NCBI GenBank assembly: GCA_003339415.1
Contig: PDHQ01000448.1
Span: 1 to 23,502, forward strand
Reading direction: 5' to 3'
Length of the DNA stretch: 23,502 nt
Origin: Ophiocordyceps camponoti-saundersi (nom. inval.)
Lineage: Eukaryota; Ascomycota; Sordariomycetes; Hypocreales; Ophiocordycipitaceae
The notes beneath the pieces were generated by a model. The model ran no database searches. It saw only the letters and a program-made list of their open reading frames with translations, and was not told the origin of the DNA. Position numbers and translations under genes: made by a program. Positions 10,522 through 20,225 of this stretch are shown in pieces. Numbering within the stretch: position 1 is the first letter of the stretch; each line of letters begins with the position of its first letter.

Positions 10522-11021
10522 TGTGGAGCGGAGTAGGTCCTTCCTTTCTAATAAGAAGCCCTCCTTAAACGGGCAAGAGGTAGGCAAAATTTTCTGCCCC
10601 TCTCCTCGACGTCGCAGGAACAAGGGACCAGGGAATGAGGCTCGTGGCCCTTGGTCCGAATGCCTTCAACTTCAACAATAGCAACAACCTCGTTCTTCCC
10701 CATCTCTATCTCCATCTCCATCACCAGTCAACTGTTCATCCAGTTATCCCTCTCCTTGTCATACTAAAGCCCATCATCGTCACCTTCATCACCTCTCCTT
10801 CCCTCGTATCTTCAGTTCTGCCCTCTTTATCCTCGTCCTTTCTTCACAACGGCTTCTTCTCCAGTCCCCTGTTCTCCTTGCCCTCGCTCTTCTCACTCCC
10901 AATATCCAGCTCTTCACACCGCTCTCTTCGACGGCTCCTTCTCCATCGTCACCATCCCTTCCCCTCCCCTTCCCCTTCCAACCCTCGCCGTCACTACGCC
11001 AAGGCCCGACGCAACATCAAG
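10522..11021 (+). promoter_or_regulatory. OLA1 promoter and CT-rich 5' leader
   Basis: This is the only normal-composition DNA between the RIP block and the OLA1 start, so promoter and leader must fit in about 500 bp or extend into the RIP block. The stretch 10,680-10,990 is strongly pyrimidine-rich on the coding strand, as in many leaders and promoters of highly expressed filamentous fungal genes. A palindromic GACGTC occurs at about 10,609. I see no convincing TATA box. The leader is open in frame with OLA1 from an ATG at 10,635. Confidence 0.55.
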
Positions 11022-12696
11022 ATGCCGCCCAAGAAGGCCGCCCAAGAAGAAAAGATACCGCTGGGAAGACCAGGCAACAACCTGAAGAGTGGTATTGTGA
11101 GCACCATACATGCACAACACACTCCCTTCCTCGAAACGCCCCCAAACGCCGTCCACTGATTGCCTTCCAGGTCGGCCTCGCCAACGTCGGCAAATCCACC
11201 CTCTTCCAAGCCATCACCAAATGCTCCCTCGGCAACCCTGCTGTATGAGAACATGACTTCCCCTCATTATGGCTCACCTTTTCCCTGATGCCGCTGATTC
11301 GAAAAAAAAAACCAAACAAAAAAGAACTTTCCCTATGCCACAATCGATCCCGAGGAGGCTCGCGTCATCGTCCCCGATGCCCGCTTCGACTGGCTGTGCC
11401 AAAAGTACAAGCCCAAGTCGCAAGTCCCCGCCAACCTCACTGTCTACGACATAGCCGGCCTGACACGCGGCTCCTCCACCGGCGCTGGCCTCGGTAACGC
11501 CTTTCTCTCCCACATCCGCGCCGTCGACGCCATATTCCAGGTAGTTCGCTGCTTCGACGATGCCGAAATCATCCACGTCGAAGGAGACGTCAACCCCGTC
11601 CGCGACCTCGACATCATCAGCGAGGAGCTGCGCCTCAAGGACATCGAGTTTGTCGAAAAGGCCCTCGAGAACCAGAAGAAGAAGACGCGGATGGGCGGCC
11701 AAAGTCTCGAACTGAAAAAGGCCAAGCTGGAACAGGACATGATTGAGAAGATTCTGGCCTGGTTAAAGGACGGCAAGGACGTTCGCAAGGGTGACTGGAG
11801 TCCGAAAGAAGTGAGTTTGTCACATCTTCTTTTTTCCTACCGTCATCCCATCTCCCCAAATTTCTCGTCCATGGATGGAAATCTCTCTTTATATCTTGTC
11901 CATGGACGAGAAGAAGAAAAAGGGGATAACCGGTTTGCGTGATGACAAAGGGCCTACGTTGGCCTGATCTAATCCCAGCTCTTCGAATGCCTCACCAAAT
12001 AACGCTTAGAGTGCATCATGAGATGAAAACTTCGTCTGATACAACCGATTTCTTCATTTCCCCCTTTCTCTTCTCCTCTTCTCCCCTACTTCCATGTCAA
12101 GCGCTCAAAGCCGTCCCCTTTGCTGACCACGATCGGGACGTCAGGTCGAAGTCATCAACCCCCTCTTCCTGTTGACGGCCAAGCCCGTCGTCTACCTCGT
12201 CAACCTATCGGAAAAGGACTTCGTCCGAAAGAAGAACAAGCACCTCCCGAAAGTGGCCGAGTGGATCAAGGAGCACTCGGCCGGTGACCCCGTCATCCCC
12301 ATCTCCGTCTCGTACGAGGAGCGGCTGACGCGCTTCGAATCCGAAGAGGCCGCCGCCGAGGAGCAGAAGAAGGTGGGGGCCGACTCCGCCCTGCCCAAGA
12401 TCATCACCCAGATGCGCAAGACGCTCCAGCTCGGCAGCTTCTTCACTACCGGCGCCGACGAGGTCCGCCAGTGGACCATACGCATCGGCACAAAGGCCCC
12501 GCAGGCCGCCGGCGTCATCCACACCGACTTCGAGAAGACGTTCATTCAGGCCGTCGTCTGCAGTTTCGACTCCCTCAAGGAGCTCGGCGACGAGGCCGAG
12601 GTCAAGGCCAAGGGAAAGATGATGACCAAGGGCAAGGAGTACGTCGTAGAGGACGGTGACATTTTGCTCATCAAGGCCGGCGCCGCCAAGGGATAA
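11022..12696 (+). CDS. OLA1: Obg-like ATPase 1 (YchF/OLA1 family), 4 exons, 394 aa
   Basis: This encodes a cytosolic P-loop ATPase of the YchF/OLA1 family, linked in other eukaryotes to ribosomes, translation and stress responses. Exons are 11022-11096, 11171-11242, 11325-11810 and 12145-12696, with introns of 74, 82 and 334 nt. The spliced product is 394 aa, the usual length. Visible motifs are the Walker A/G1 (GLANVGKST, residues 27-35), G3 DIAG (91-94) and the G4 variant NLSE (231-234), where Glu replaces the Asp of NKxD and gives ATP rather than GTP preference. A helical coiled-coil stretch lies at about 145-200 and a C-terminal TGS domain at about 305-390. I chose the ATG at 11,022 because the start MPPKK...GRPGNN matches the family. 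An in-frame ATG at 10,635 also exists. The gene is convergent with the next one and looks intact. Confidence 0.96.
11811..12144 (+). other. OLA1 intron 3 (334 nt, unusually long)
   Basis: The donor is GTGAGT at 11,811 and the acceptor is TCAG at 12,141-12,144, with a CTGAC branch site about 20 nt before the acceptor. It is four times longer than the other OLA1 introns and contains a long pyrimidine-rich stretch (12,050-12,120). I see no nested gene or RNA in it. The family alignment demands joining ...WSPKE to VEVINPLF. Confidence 0.85.
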
Positions 12697-12916
12697 AAAA
12701 TCATATACACATACATATGTATACACATCTCTGCCTGGAATGTGCATACTATGATGACGAGACGACGAGAAGATAACAAAGGGGGAAAGAGTTCAACCGA
12801 AGAGAATGTCAACCGGACAAGGAAGAGGTTCCCTCGGTTTCAATTCACCTAGATGGCACCTACATGGTCCAGTCTCGGTCAATCCGCTTCCATCGTAGAA
12901 AAGTCTTTCCATCAGT

Positions 12917-12917
<1 letters not shown>

Positions 12918-12993
<76 letters not shown>
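12918..12993 (+). repeat. 76-base poly-C homopolymer
   Basis: There are 76 uninterrupted C (76 G on the minus strand). They are followed by GAAAAAAACTTTTCCCCA and then a second tract at 13,012-13,046. Long open frames across it (polyproline or polyglycine) are artefacts of the homopolymer. The exact length should be treated as unreliable. Confidence 0.9.
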
Positions 12994-13001
<8 letters not shown>

Positions 13002-13011
13002 CTTTTCCCCA

Positions 13012-13046
13012 CCCCCCCCCCCCCCCCCCCCCTCCCCCTCCCCCCC
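13012..13046 (+). repeat. second C-rich tract (21 C, then interrupted)
   Basis: A run of 21 C is followed by C5 and C7 runs separated by single T. It ends 8 bases before the stop codon of the minus-strand gene. Confidence 0.9.
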
Positions 13047-13054
13047 TCGGCTTT

Positions 13055-14678
13055 TCACACACCACCATAGCGGACTCCCCTCCTGCCAAGCTCCCTTCGA
13101 CCGATAGGATCCTCGGGCCAGACCCAGCCTCGACAGCGCTTGGCCTCTCGCTTCTCCGCCAGCTGCGGCTGCGGCATCCAGGCCTCGCGCGGCTTCGCTT
13201 TGCGGCGGGTGCCCTCGGCAGGGGCTCCGATGTCGGCCCGCCAGTGGGCGTGGCCGTCGGGCGAGACGTCGCCGGCGAGCTGGCACAGGATCCAGAGGGC
13301 GAGGCAGGCCGTCAGGGGCTTTTCTGCGCCGCTGCCCGAGGCGGCGAGAGGAACCGAAGTCATGTCCAGATCGCCAAAGTACGGCGTCGGCTCGCTGCCG
13401 CATCGGACGAGAACGAGCTCGATCTCGGTGAGGATAAAGCCGTAGCGACAGCCATGCTCGCGCATGGCGTGGTGCAGAGCGGCCAGTCCGGCAAGGTACT
13501 CGACGCGCTTGATATTTCCCTCTGCCCGCATGCCCGTGTTGAACCGGTCGAAGCTGCGGACGAGGCCGACGAGGCGGGCCGAAGGCTTGCCGCCGAAGAG
13601 AGCGGCGACGCCGGCCGATTCGCCCGGGCCGTTGGCCACGAAGGCGAGGTCGTCGGCACATCGCGTCGTCTTAGTGCTCGCCGGCACGGACAGCCGCAGC
13701 GGGCGGTCGGACGACACGGCTAGAGCGGCGTTGAGCTTGGGCAGGTAGAAAGACGCGTACATGGCGTGCAGCGAGGCTTCCGTCTCTGGGTGACGTGAGG
13801 CCATCAAGGGCTGCGGGAGGGCCGAAGCCGGGACTGGTGTGGAGAGCAGGGCTGAGATGCCGTGGACGCTGAAAGAGTCCCAGAAGCGTATGCTGCGAAC
13901 GTCCCACCAAAAATGCTTAATTCCAGGGTCGCGAAGGGGCAAGGAGATGGTGCGGACGAGCGTGGCGGCAGGGTTGGGGCTCGTCAGATAGTCTATGAGC
14001 GTGGTCGTCGACATGGAACACAGGGTTCGAGGGATATGGGACGACAGGCACTCCGAACGACGAGCGAGGGTGACGTTGGACAGCGGTGCCGTGGCTGCAT
14101 CGGGACATGTGTCGACGAGAGTAGACATTGGTTGATATGGCGCATAGCCATTGGGTTCAAGGTCGAGACCGTAGTCGATGGCAGTCCCACAGGCGTCAGA
14201 CAAGGAAAGGGAGGCTGAGGTGTACAGGACAGGAGCAGGACCGAGAACGGGATCCTCCTCCTCAATGGAACACTGCGCCCAAGAAGACAAGGGCGCGGCG
14301 CCATCGAAATACTGGTCCTGGAGACGGATCTTGGGCAGCAGTAGTGGGCCATGATGGCGTATCGGGGGGTCTGCGCGGGGGTTTGGCGGCGTCGACAGGC
14401 GGCTGTAGGCCGAGTCGGGTGTGGACTCAACCGTAGAAATAGCCGAGTAGACGGAAGAAGCCTGAGAAGAGGAGCGAGAATGGCGGCGACCGAAGGCCGG
14501 GACGTGCAGCCAGCATGTATCGTCCAAGGCTAGGCCGCCGTTTAAGTGGCAAGGAGGAGGCGTCGAAGGAGCAGTGAAGGCGAGGCCGAACCCGACATCG
14601 GCATCCGGACTACATCGAGTCAGGCCGGAGGTCTAGGGGAGAAGAGAGAGCATCATGAGAAGAGACTCACTCTGACAT
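13055..14678 (-). CDS. conserved-looking protein of unknown function, 2 exons, 520 aa
   Basis: I cannot name this family. Exon 1 is only 8 nt (14,671-14,678, ATGTCAGA); a 61-nt intron (14,610-14,670, GTGAGT...CTGAC...TAG) joins it to exon 2 (14,609-13,055), giving 520 aa that begin MSDPDADVGFG. Without this splice the main frame has no ATG for about 160 codons. The first ~130 residues are Ser/Pro-rich and probably disordered. The rest looks globular, with a KHFWWDVR segment near residue 235, an RVEYLAGLAALHHAM helix followed by YGFILTEIELVLVR (near 390-410), and a C-terminal EKREAKRCRGWVWPEDP block near 495. No signal peptide or membrane segment is seen. The ILTEIELV strand with downstream charged residues vaguely recalls nuclease-like or kinase-like folds, but this is not evidence of function. 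It is downstream of and co-oriented with the VRL1-like gene. Confidence 0.85.
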
Positions 14679-15190
14679 GGCCGAGAGGAGTTTCTGCGGG
14701 TAAGAAGAGTTGTTGATGAGGTGGCGGGAGAGTGAGAGAGGGCGATCTGAATATGAGAGAAGCTGGCTAGGTAGTAGCTGGTGAGGAACCATATGAGAAA
14801 GAGAAGCTGTGGGATGAGGCAGGTGATTGACCAGCAACCGGAAGTAGAGGAAGATGTTGCCAGAGAGGCTGTTGAAATTGTATGTGAAAGAAGGGGGTTG
14901 GTAAAGGTCCAGAGATGAAGAAGAGCATAGATAGTAGGAGAGGATAGAGAAGTGTTGGGGGAGAATCAAAAGTTGACCAGCAACTAAAGAGAGGGTATAT
15001 CAAGATGAAGAGAAAGAATAGGTAGGTGACCGGCACCCAGAGGAGGTAGTCAGTGAAGAAAAGCTGCCTCAGCGTCACCCGGACACAGCAAAAGAGGGAA
15101 CCAAATCCAGCTGGTGGAACCAAAGGAGACGAGAAAGAAGAGGCAGGAAAGCAGTAAGAAGGAGACCGACCCAGTCTCTTATATCCATCC
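14679..15190 (-). promoter_or_regulatory. CT-rich leader and TATA-like element of the 520-aa gene
   Basis: On the coding (minus) strand this stretch is strongly pyrimidine-rich. A GATATAAG sequence lies at 15,178-15,185, placing a start of transcription near 15,150 and implying a leader of about 470 nt. An ATG at 14,792 is in frame with the ATG at 14,678 without a stop between them, so a 38-residue longer start is possible. Open frames here are byproducts of stop-poor CT-rich DNA. Confidence 0.5.
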
Positions 15191-16196
15191 GTCCACACTC
15201 TGTTTAACGCCATCTTTGTCGTCAAGCCACGGTCAAACTTCGCGTGCCCAATCCACCAACCCGCGTCGAACGCGTCGGCGCGAGGAAGAGAACGGCTTCC
15301 GAAACACCGCCCCGAGGACGAGGACACTGGAAGGAGGGGGTTGGGTTGCGGTCATGAGTCCCTGGCGCCTACGATGATGCGCCGGAGGAGAAAAAGAAGC
15401 AGCTGATTGGGCGAGGCCGTCGGCGGCTATGTAAGACGGCATAATCCCGCAGGTGTGTGAAGATACATAAGTGTCGTTAGACAATGACGGTATGGACGTC
15501 CGTATCCGTAACCAAGGTAAGTAAGTAGTTAGGCAGTCAGATATAGTCAAGAGGGAAAAGGGCTTGGAGAAGAAGAAGAAGAAGAGAGGAGAGGAAAGGA
15601 AAGGAGAGAGAGCAGATGATGAAATTGTTCTCATGGTGGTATATTTAGGCACTGTTTAGTTTGTGTGTGTGTGTGTATGTAGAAGGCTTCTTCAACCCGT
15701 CAGCGCCTTCCTTCTATTATAGATTCCTCCTAGTCCTACCCATAGCAAGCCGCTCGCACTTGCTTCATTTTTGCATAAAATTTAGTTCGTAAGTACTCCG
15801 TACCTGCTCTGGAACAGTCACATGCTCATCCTTTATCTTACTCAAACCTCCTCCCTCACCTTATCATCCGACCTCATACCTCGTCCACCGATACTAAAAC
15901 CACCAACCTACATTAATACCAACAACCACCTTGCTGCTTTGGACTCTTGCACTATCTACCTGAAATATATCCGGAGAGTAGTCTTACTCCTCCGGCACAA
16001 AGGCAAGCATAAACACGCTTAATTCCACACGTACATACCTACGTACAATTACATGGCCTGACGAAGAACGGTGAACCTACACCAACCCCAACCCCAACCC
16101 TAATCAACCAACCAACAGAAGAATCCATTGGTTCTCCTTGACGCGCTTCTCGAAACGCCAAAAAGAAGCAAATCCGAAACACGCTCTCGTCCTCCG
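15191..16196. other. intergenic region with (TG)8, no gene seen
   Basis: This stretch holds the distal promoter of the 520-aa gene and the 3' region of the VRL1-like gene. It contains a purine-rich tract (15,550-15,615), a (TG) microsatellite at 15,662-15,676, a TACTCCGTAC motif near 15,795, and three AACCCC repeats near 16,084-16,100. The short open frame at 15,822-16,022 has no coding character. No tRNA was recognised. Confidence 0.7.
15662..15676 (+). repeat. (TG)n microsatellite
   Basis: About 7.5 perfect TG units, followed by ATGT. It lies in the spacer between two minus-strand genes. Confidence 0.9.
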
Positions 16197-19100
16197 TCAT
16201 CGCGAAACATCCGCGTCCCGGCCCGTTCCGCGTCTCACCCTCCTCATGGCGCGCATCATCCCGCACAGCCTCGTCCGCTCCTGCACCACCATGGAACGCG
16301 CATACTCACGCACCGCCCGCCTGCCCATGGTCTCGTGCATCTCCTGCCACCCCGCTAGCTCCGCCGCCACCGTCTGCTGCGTGTACCGCAGTTCTCTCGA
16401 CGCGTCCGACGCCTCCTCGCGCAGTCGTCGCACCCGCTGCTCCCTGCCGTCCAAGAGCCTCTGCCTCGTCTCGTCCAGGAGCCCGAGCGGCCATCGCGAG
16501 CTCCGTCCGGCCGAGCTCTCATTCCGCTCAGCCTCTCTCCGCGCCGCCCAGTAGCCGTCTATGAGCATCGCCGGCCGTGACAGTGACGACAGCAGCGCCT
16601 GCACCGTCGACTGCATAGCCAGCAGCGTCGTGTGCAGCGCCGCGTGCGGGCTTGACTGCGCCGGCACCATGGCCCTGACGTAGAATTCGAACGCGCTGGC
16701 GTGCGAGGCCGGCATGAACTCGACCGCAGCCACCTGCCTGTGCATCAACACCATCGAGTCGTACATGTCTAGAGCCCCCCCTTGACGTCAGCAAAGATGT
16801 AACAAATGGTCTGCTGTGTTTTTGCTCGCTTCCTTACCGGACGCTGCCAGCCCTACGCCGTTGACCCGCCGAGCGACGGCCTTGGTCGAGAAGCCGACGC
16901 TCCTCACCATCTCCTTGGCGTGGCTGGCAAACTGCTCTACCTCGGCCACATCCTCGACCGGCTCGTACTCGTCCCTGATCTTCTCGCGCCTCGCCTCCAC
17001 CTTGAGCCGCGTCCGCTGCTCCATGGCGTCTAGCTGCAGCTCGGGTACCAGAAAAAACTCCCACAGCATCTCGTGCGTCGCCAGCGTCGGGTGGCCCAGC
17101 ATGATGCGGAGAAACCAGTCCGCCCGGAGCTGTATGTCGCGTAGCAGCGCCCTCGACGGCTTCGTCGGCAGCTGGAACGGCGATCGCACGTCCGTCAGCG
17201 CCGGGATCCACGACGCCGGGTGCTCCAGCGCTAGCAGCTGCGCCAGCCGCTCCAGCTCCCCCAGCGACCGCCGGCTCGTCGTCACCGTGTAGCTGTCGCG
17301 GTCCGTCGGCGCCGCCGACTTGAGCACCAGCCGCACGCTCCCGTCCTCGACGAAGAAGGCCCGGACCACGCCCGTGATGCGCCCGTCGCGACCCGCCGCC
17401 GTGCTGAACAGGCCCAGGTCGTCCATCTTGTTGCGCACCTCGTCGTCCTTGGCCAGCTCCACCGCCGTCAGCCCGCGCAGCTCCCTCGCCGCCACGTCCA
17501 CTCGCGGGTCGGCGAAGAGGCATCGCACCATGTCGTATCGTCCGTACTTGCTCGCCACCATTAGCGCCGTGAAGCGTTTCTCGTTGGTCGCGTTGACGTC
17601 CACGTCGCCGTGCTGCAGGATCCGCGCCGCCAGCCTCGCATCGTTGATGATGTGAAGCAGCGTGTTGCCCCTACCGTCGACGTGGTCGTCCAGGTGAAGC
17701 GGCTCCCCGTCGCCCTGAGACTGTCGCGCCGCCGCCAGCCCGGCCTCGACCATGCTGTAATAATCCGCATGATCGTATGACCGACACAGAGCGAACAGTG
17801 GCGTCTGACCATTCTTATCCCGTTGACGCCACGGTATCAGGGTGCCTAATCGGCCGATGAGCCATGGAGCGTGAAAGAGGTAGTGACCCATGCTGCGGTC
17901 TCGGCCGTCCTGCTCCGACAGGTATTGTGACAGCTGCCGGCTCGTCGCGTGCGAAATGACGTGATCCAGCATCATGTCGATGAGCTCTGCGTGGCCCAGC
18001 TGCGTAGCGGCACTGAGAAGCGTTGTGCGCTCGACGTTCATATCCTGCAGCACCACATCGATGGGGTAGTAGCCGGAAAGACTCAGGAGATACCTGAGCG
18101 CGGCCGGCTGTTTGTGTTGCACAGCCATCATGAGCACCGACTCGCCAGAGCTGTCGGTCGTCTGCGCCAGCCTCGCCACCGAAACGTCGCCCTCGATGGC
18201 GCTGCCGTTGGTCCCGAGGCTTGTCGTCCGGGACTGAAATGATATCTCCGACCCACTCGACATGCTCCTGGTGTCCATAGCCACTCTCTTCACTCGCTTG
18301 ACCGGAGGCAGCTCTTCGCCGTTCGCCTGAAAGGGGAAGACGTGGCTCAAGCCGAAGCCGTTCACGACAGCGGGAGCAAGCGAAGGCGTCGCAGCCGAGC
18401 CGTTGGCGAAGTTGCACGCCGTCAACGAAGGACGCCGGAAGGTCTTCAGGGGGCTTCGCGGACCGTCGCCAACCGCTCCCTTTCCTCCTTCTCCGTCGCA
18501 TTCGCCGTCGCCGAAGAGGTCATCATAATCCCCTTCTCGGTCTTCGATGGCGGATGTGCTCGGCTCCATTATGTTCCTCAATTCCGTCAAGTCACCCTTC
18601 TTCGTTGCCTCCCAGAGGGCCTTGTTCCTTCTGCTGGCCTTGTACAGGCCAGACGAATCCATGAGCAGGTACGCCATAACAGCCTCGAACGTGCTCAGGG
18701 CGTAACCAAGTTCGCCGCTCTCGATGTCGTCGATGAAGATGAAGTTACGCACATAGGTAACCCTTGCCTGCAGGTTGCGAACCTGGGAGCGGATGACGAC
18801 AAAGAGTAACAGGGAGACGAGCGTATCGGCATTGGCCGTCAGCATGGGCTTTTCCGATGCCGCTTCCTGGCTGCCGCCAGAAGCAGGGGCCAGCCGCGAC
18901 ACTGCCTTGGTGGTGGCCAGCAAGACATCCATCATGTCTCCAGGGCTCTGAGCGCTCGAGATCTTCTTGAACTCGTCCGTGACGGGGCCTAGCCGGATGA
19001 GAAGGTCATGCTTAGCTCTGGGGCCGCCGTCAATGGTGATTCCCAGCTGAGACACGTCGATGAATTCCATCTTTCTGATTCTAGCCTCAAGCACCAAGTC

Positions 19101-20225
19101 CTCGGGGCGCCTGATGACGGCGAGCTTGGGGAAAAGCAGATGATGCACATTTTCGGCCACATAGCGCTCGATGAGCTTTTCGACAAGCGAGCCGGTCAGA
19201 TCAGTTGTGGCGCCCAGGAGAGACAACTGTTGTCGGTCCACACCCTGAAATAGGTCAATAGCGGCCGTGACGGCGGTCTCGAGCGCGGCCCTCATCACGT
19301 CCTCGTCATCTTCGGCATAGAAGTCCTCTGTGACGGGAAGCATAGCGGGGGCGCCATCGCCGTTCCTCAGGCCGAGACTTTCGGAGCGGGCTCTCTTGGT
19401 GGCGGCCTCGATGGGCCCCATGGGCTTCGGGTCGGGTATGTCGGAGGCGGACGGTGGGGGTGGTAGAGGCTTCTCGAAGACGGCGGAGAATTCGAGGAAC
19501 AGCCTCTCGAGGCCGACATGCATCTGTCTGGCGATCATGGGAAAGAGCTCAAGCAGGTCGCAGAAGGTGCGAACGTCCTTCTTGGACGGGGCGGAGCTCT
19601 CTGCTGCCTCGGAGGCGGCCTGAGACTTGCTCTGGTCGAGTGTTCTAATCTGTCTGATGCCGTGTGCGAGAACGACAGGCTGAAGCTTGACTTCCTCCCA
19701 GGTGCCCAATAAGGGCTTGGAGACGAAGTACAACAGCCATTGTCGGGGCTCGAGAGCGTCGGGGTACCAGACGGCGTCGCTGAGAATCTGGGCCTGGGCA
19801 AGGGACTTGAATCCTGCGGGGCGGAAAGTAGGTCAGCGATCGAGAATCTCTATCTCTATATCTCTCTCTCTCTCTGTCTTCTTTCTCTCGGTGTGAGAAG
19901 GCGCACCCTTGTTGGTAAAGATGATGGAATCCCTGACCAAGACACTCCTACCGTTGAGGGTAGAGAACTTCTTGGCTTTTCCCCTAACATCGCGTAGGCT
20001 GACGTCGTCTCTCTCTTTGGCCGAGCTCGGAATTCGCAAGACGTGGCTCGTCAGGAAGTCGTCGGAGGCCACCAAATCGGCGACGGAGGTGCCATTCTCC
20101 GTCTCGCGATGTGTGAAGAGGAGGTCGGTGAGGGGCACGAGCAGGACGTAGTCGTGGACGGGGGAGCACTGGGCGACAACGGAGCTTCTGAAGAAGGCAG
20201 CCAGAAAAGGGTTGAGCGGTTGCAT
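16197..20225 (-). CDS. VRL1: VARP-like VPS9-ankyrin-PX-BAR protein (Vrl1 family), 3 exons, 1288 aa
   Basis: Exons are 20,225-19,907, 19,813-16,838 and 16,768-16,197, with introns of 93 and 69 nt that both carry a CTGAC branch site. The ATG at 20,225 directly follows an in-frame TGA. Domains in order are: a conserved N-terminal region (MQPLNPF, about 1-190); a VPS9 exchange-factor domain (about 265-490, Asp436 in ADTL, GELGY near 477); ankyrin repeats (about 650-905); a PX domain (about 918-1035, Arg954-Arg955 and a PTKPS loop for phosphoinositide); and a helical BAR-like C-terminus (about 1036-1288). This order is that of yeast Vrl1, which activates the Rab5-like Vps21 and acts with Vin1 as the VINE sorting-nexin coat on endosomes. 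The common laboratory yeast copy is broken (YML003W/YML002W); this one is intact. A linker of about 130 residues (520-650) separates VPS9 from ankyrin repeats and looks disordered. Domain order is firm; one-to-one orthology is inferred. Confidence 0.9.
19814..19906 (-). other. VRL1-like intron 1 with purine dinucleotide run
   Basis: The donor is GTGCGC, the branch site CTGACC and the acceptor CGCAG; splicing restores ...FTNKG to FKSLAQ. The intron body is a GA-rich microsatellite-like run on the coding strand (19,850-19,890), so its length may vary between strains. Confidence 0.85.

Larger units (their letters stand above)
12697..13054. other. convergent intergenic region, OLA1 and minus-strand gene
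   Basis: This 358-bp spacer holds the 3' ends of two convergent genes. It contains a short CATACATATG/TATACACAT AT-rich stretch just after the OLA1 stop and the poly-C tracts listed separately. No stem-loop terminator is expected in a eukaryote and none is claimed. Confidence 0.8.

Noticed and set aside
12205..12747. Minus-strand frame of 180 codons opposite OLA1 exon 4
   Set aside because: An antisense shadow of GC-rich codons; exon 4 matches the OLA1 family through its whole length.
12793..13107. Long frames on both strands across the poly-C tract, encoding polyproline or polyglycine
   Set aside because: A C homopolymer is open in all frames; the frames exist only because of it and overlap the 3' ends of two convergent genes.
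14667..15327. Hydrophobic minus-strand frames of 100 and 186 codons
   Set aside because: They come from CT-rich leader DNA that is poor in stops; they overlap the promoter and exon 1 of the 520-aa gene, and the 100-codon frame begins with TTG.
15233..15652. Minus-strand 139-codon frame upstream of the 520-aa gene
   Set aside because: Phe/Ser/Pro-rich translation of a pyrimidine-rich spacer, without conserved features.
15822..16022. Plus-strand ATG frame of 66 codons
   Set aside because: Low-complexity composition, no recognisable domain, and no splice or leader signals; it falls in the spacer downstream of the VRL1-like gene.
16084..16105. Telomere-like AACCCC/AACCCTAA repeats
   Set aside because: Only three to four imperfect units in a gene spacer; too short for an interstitial telomere.
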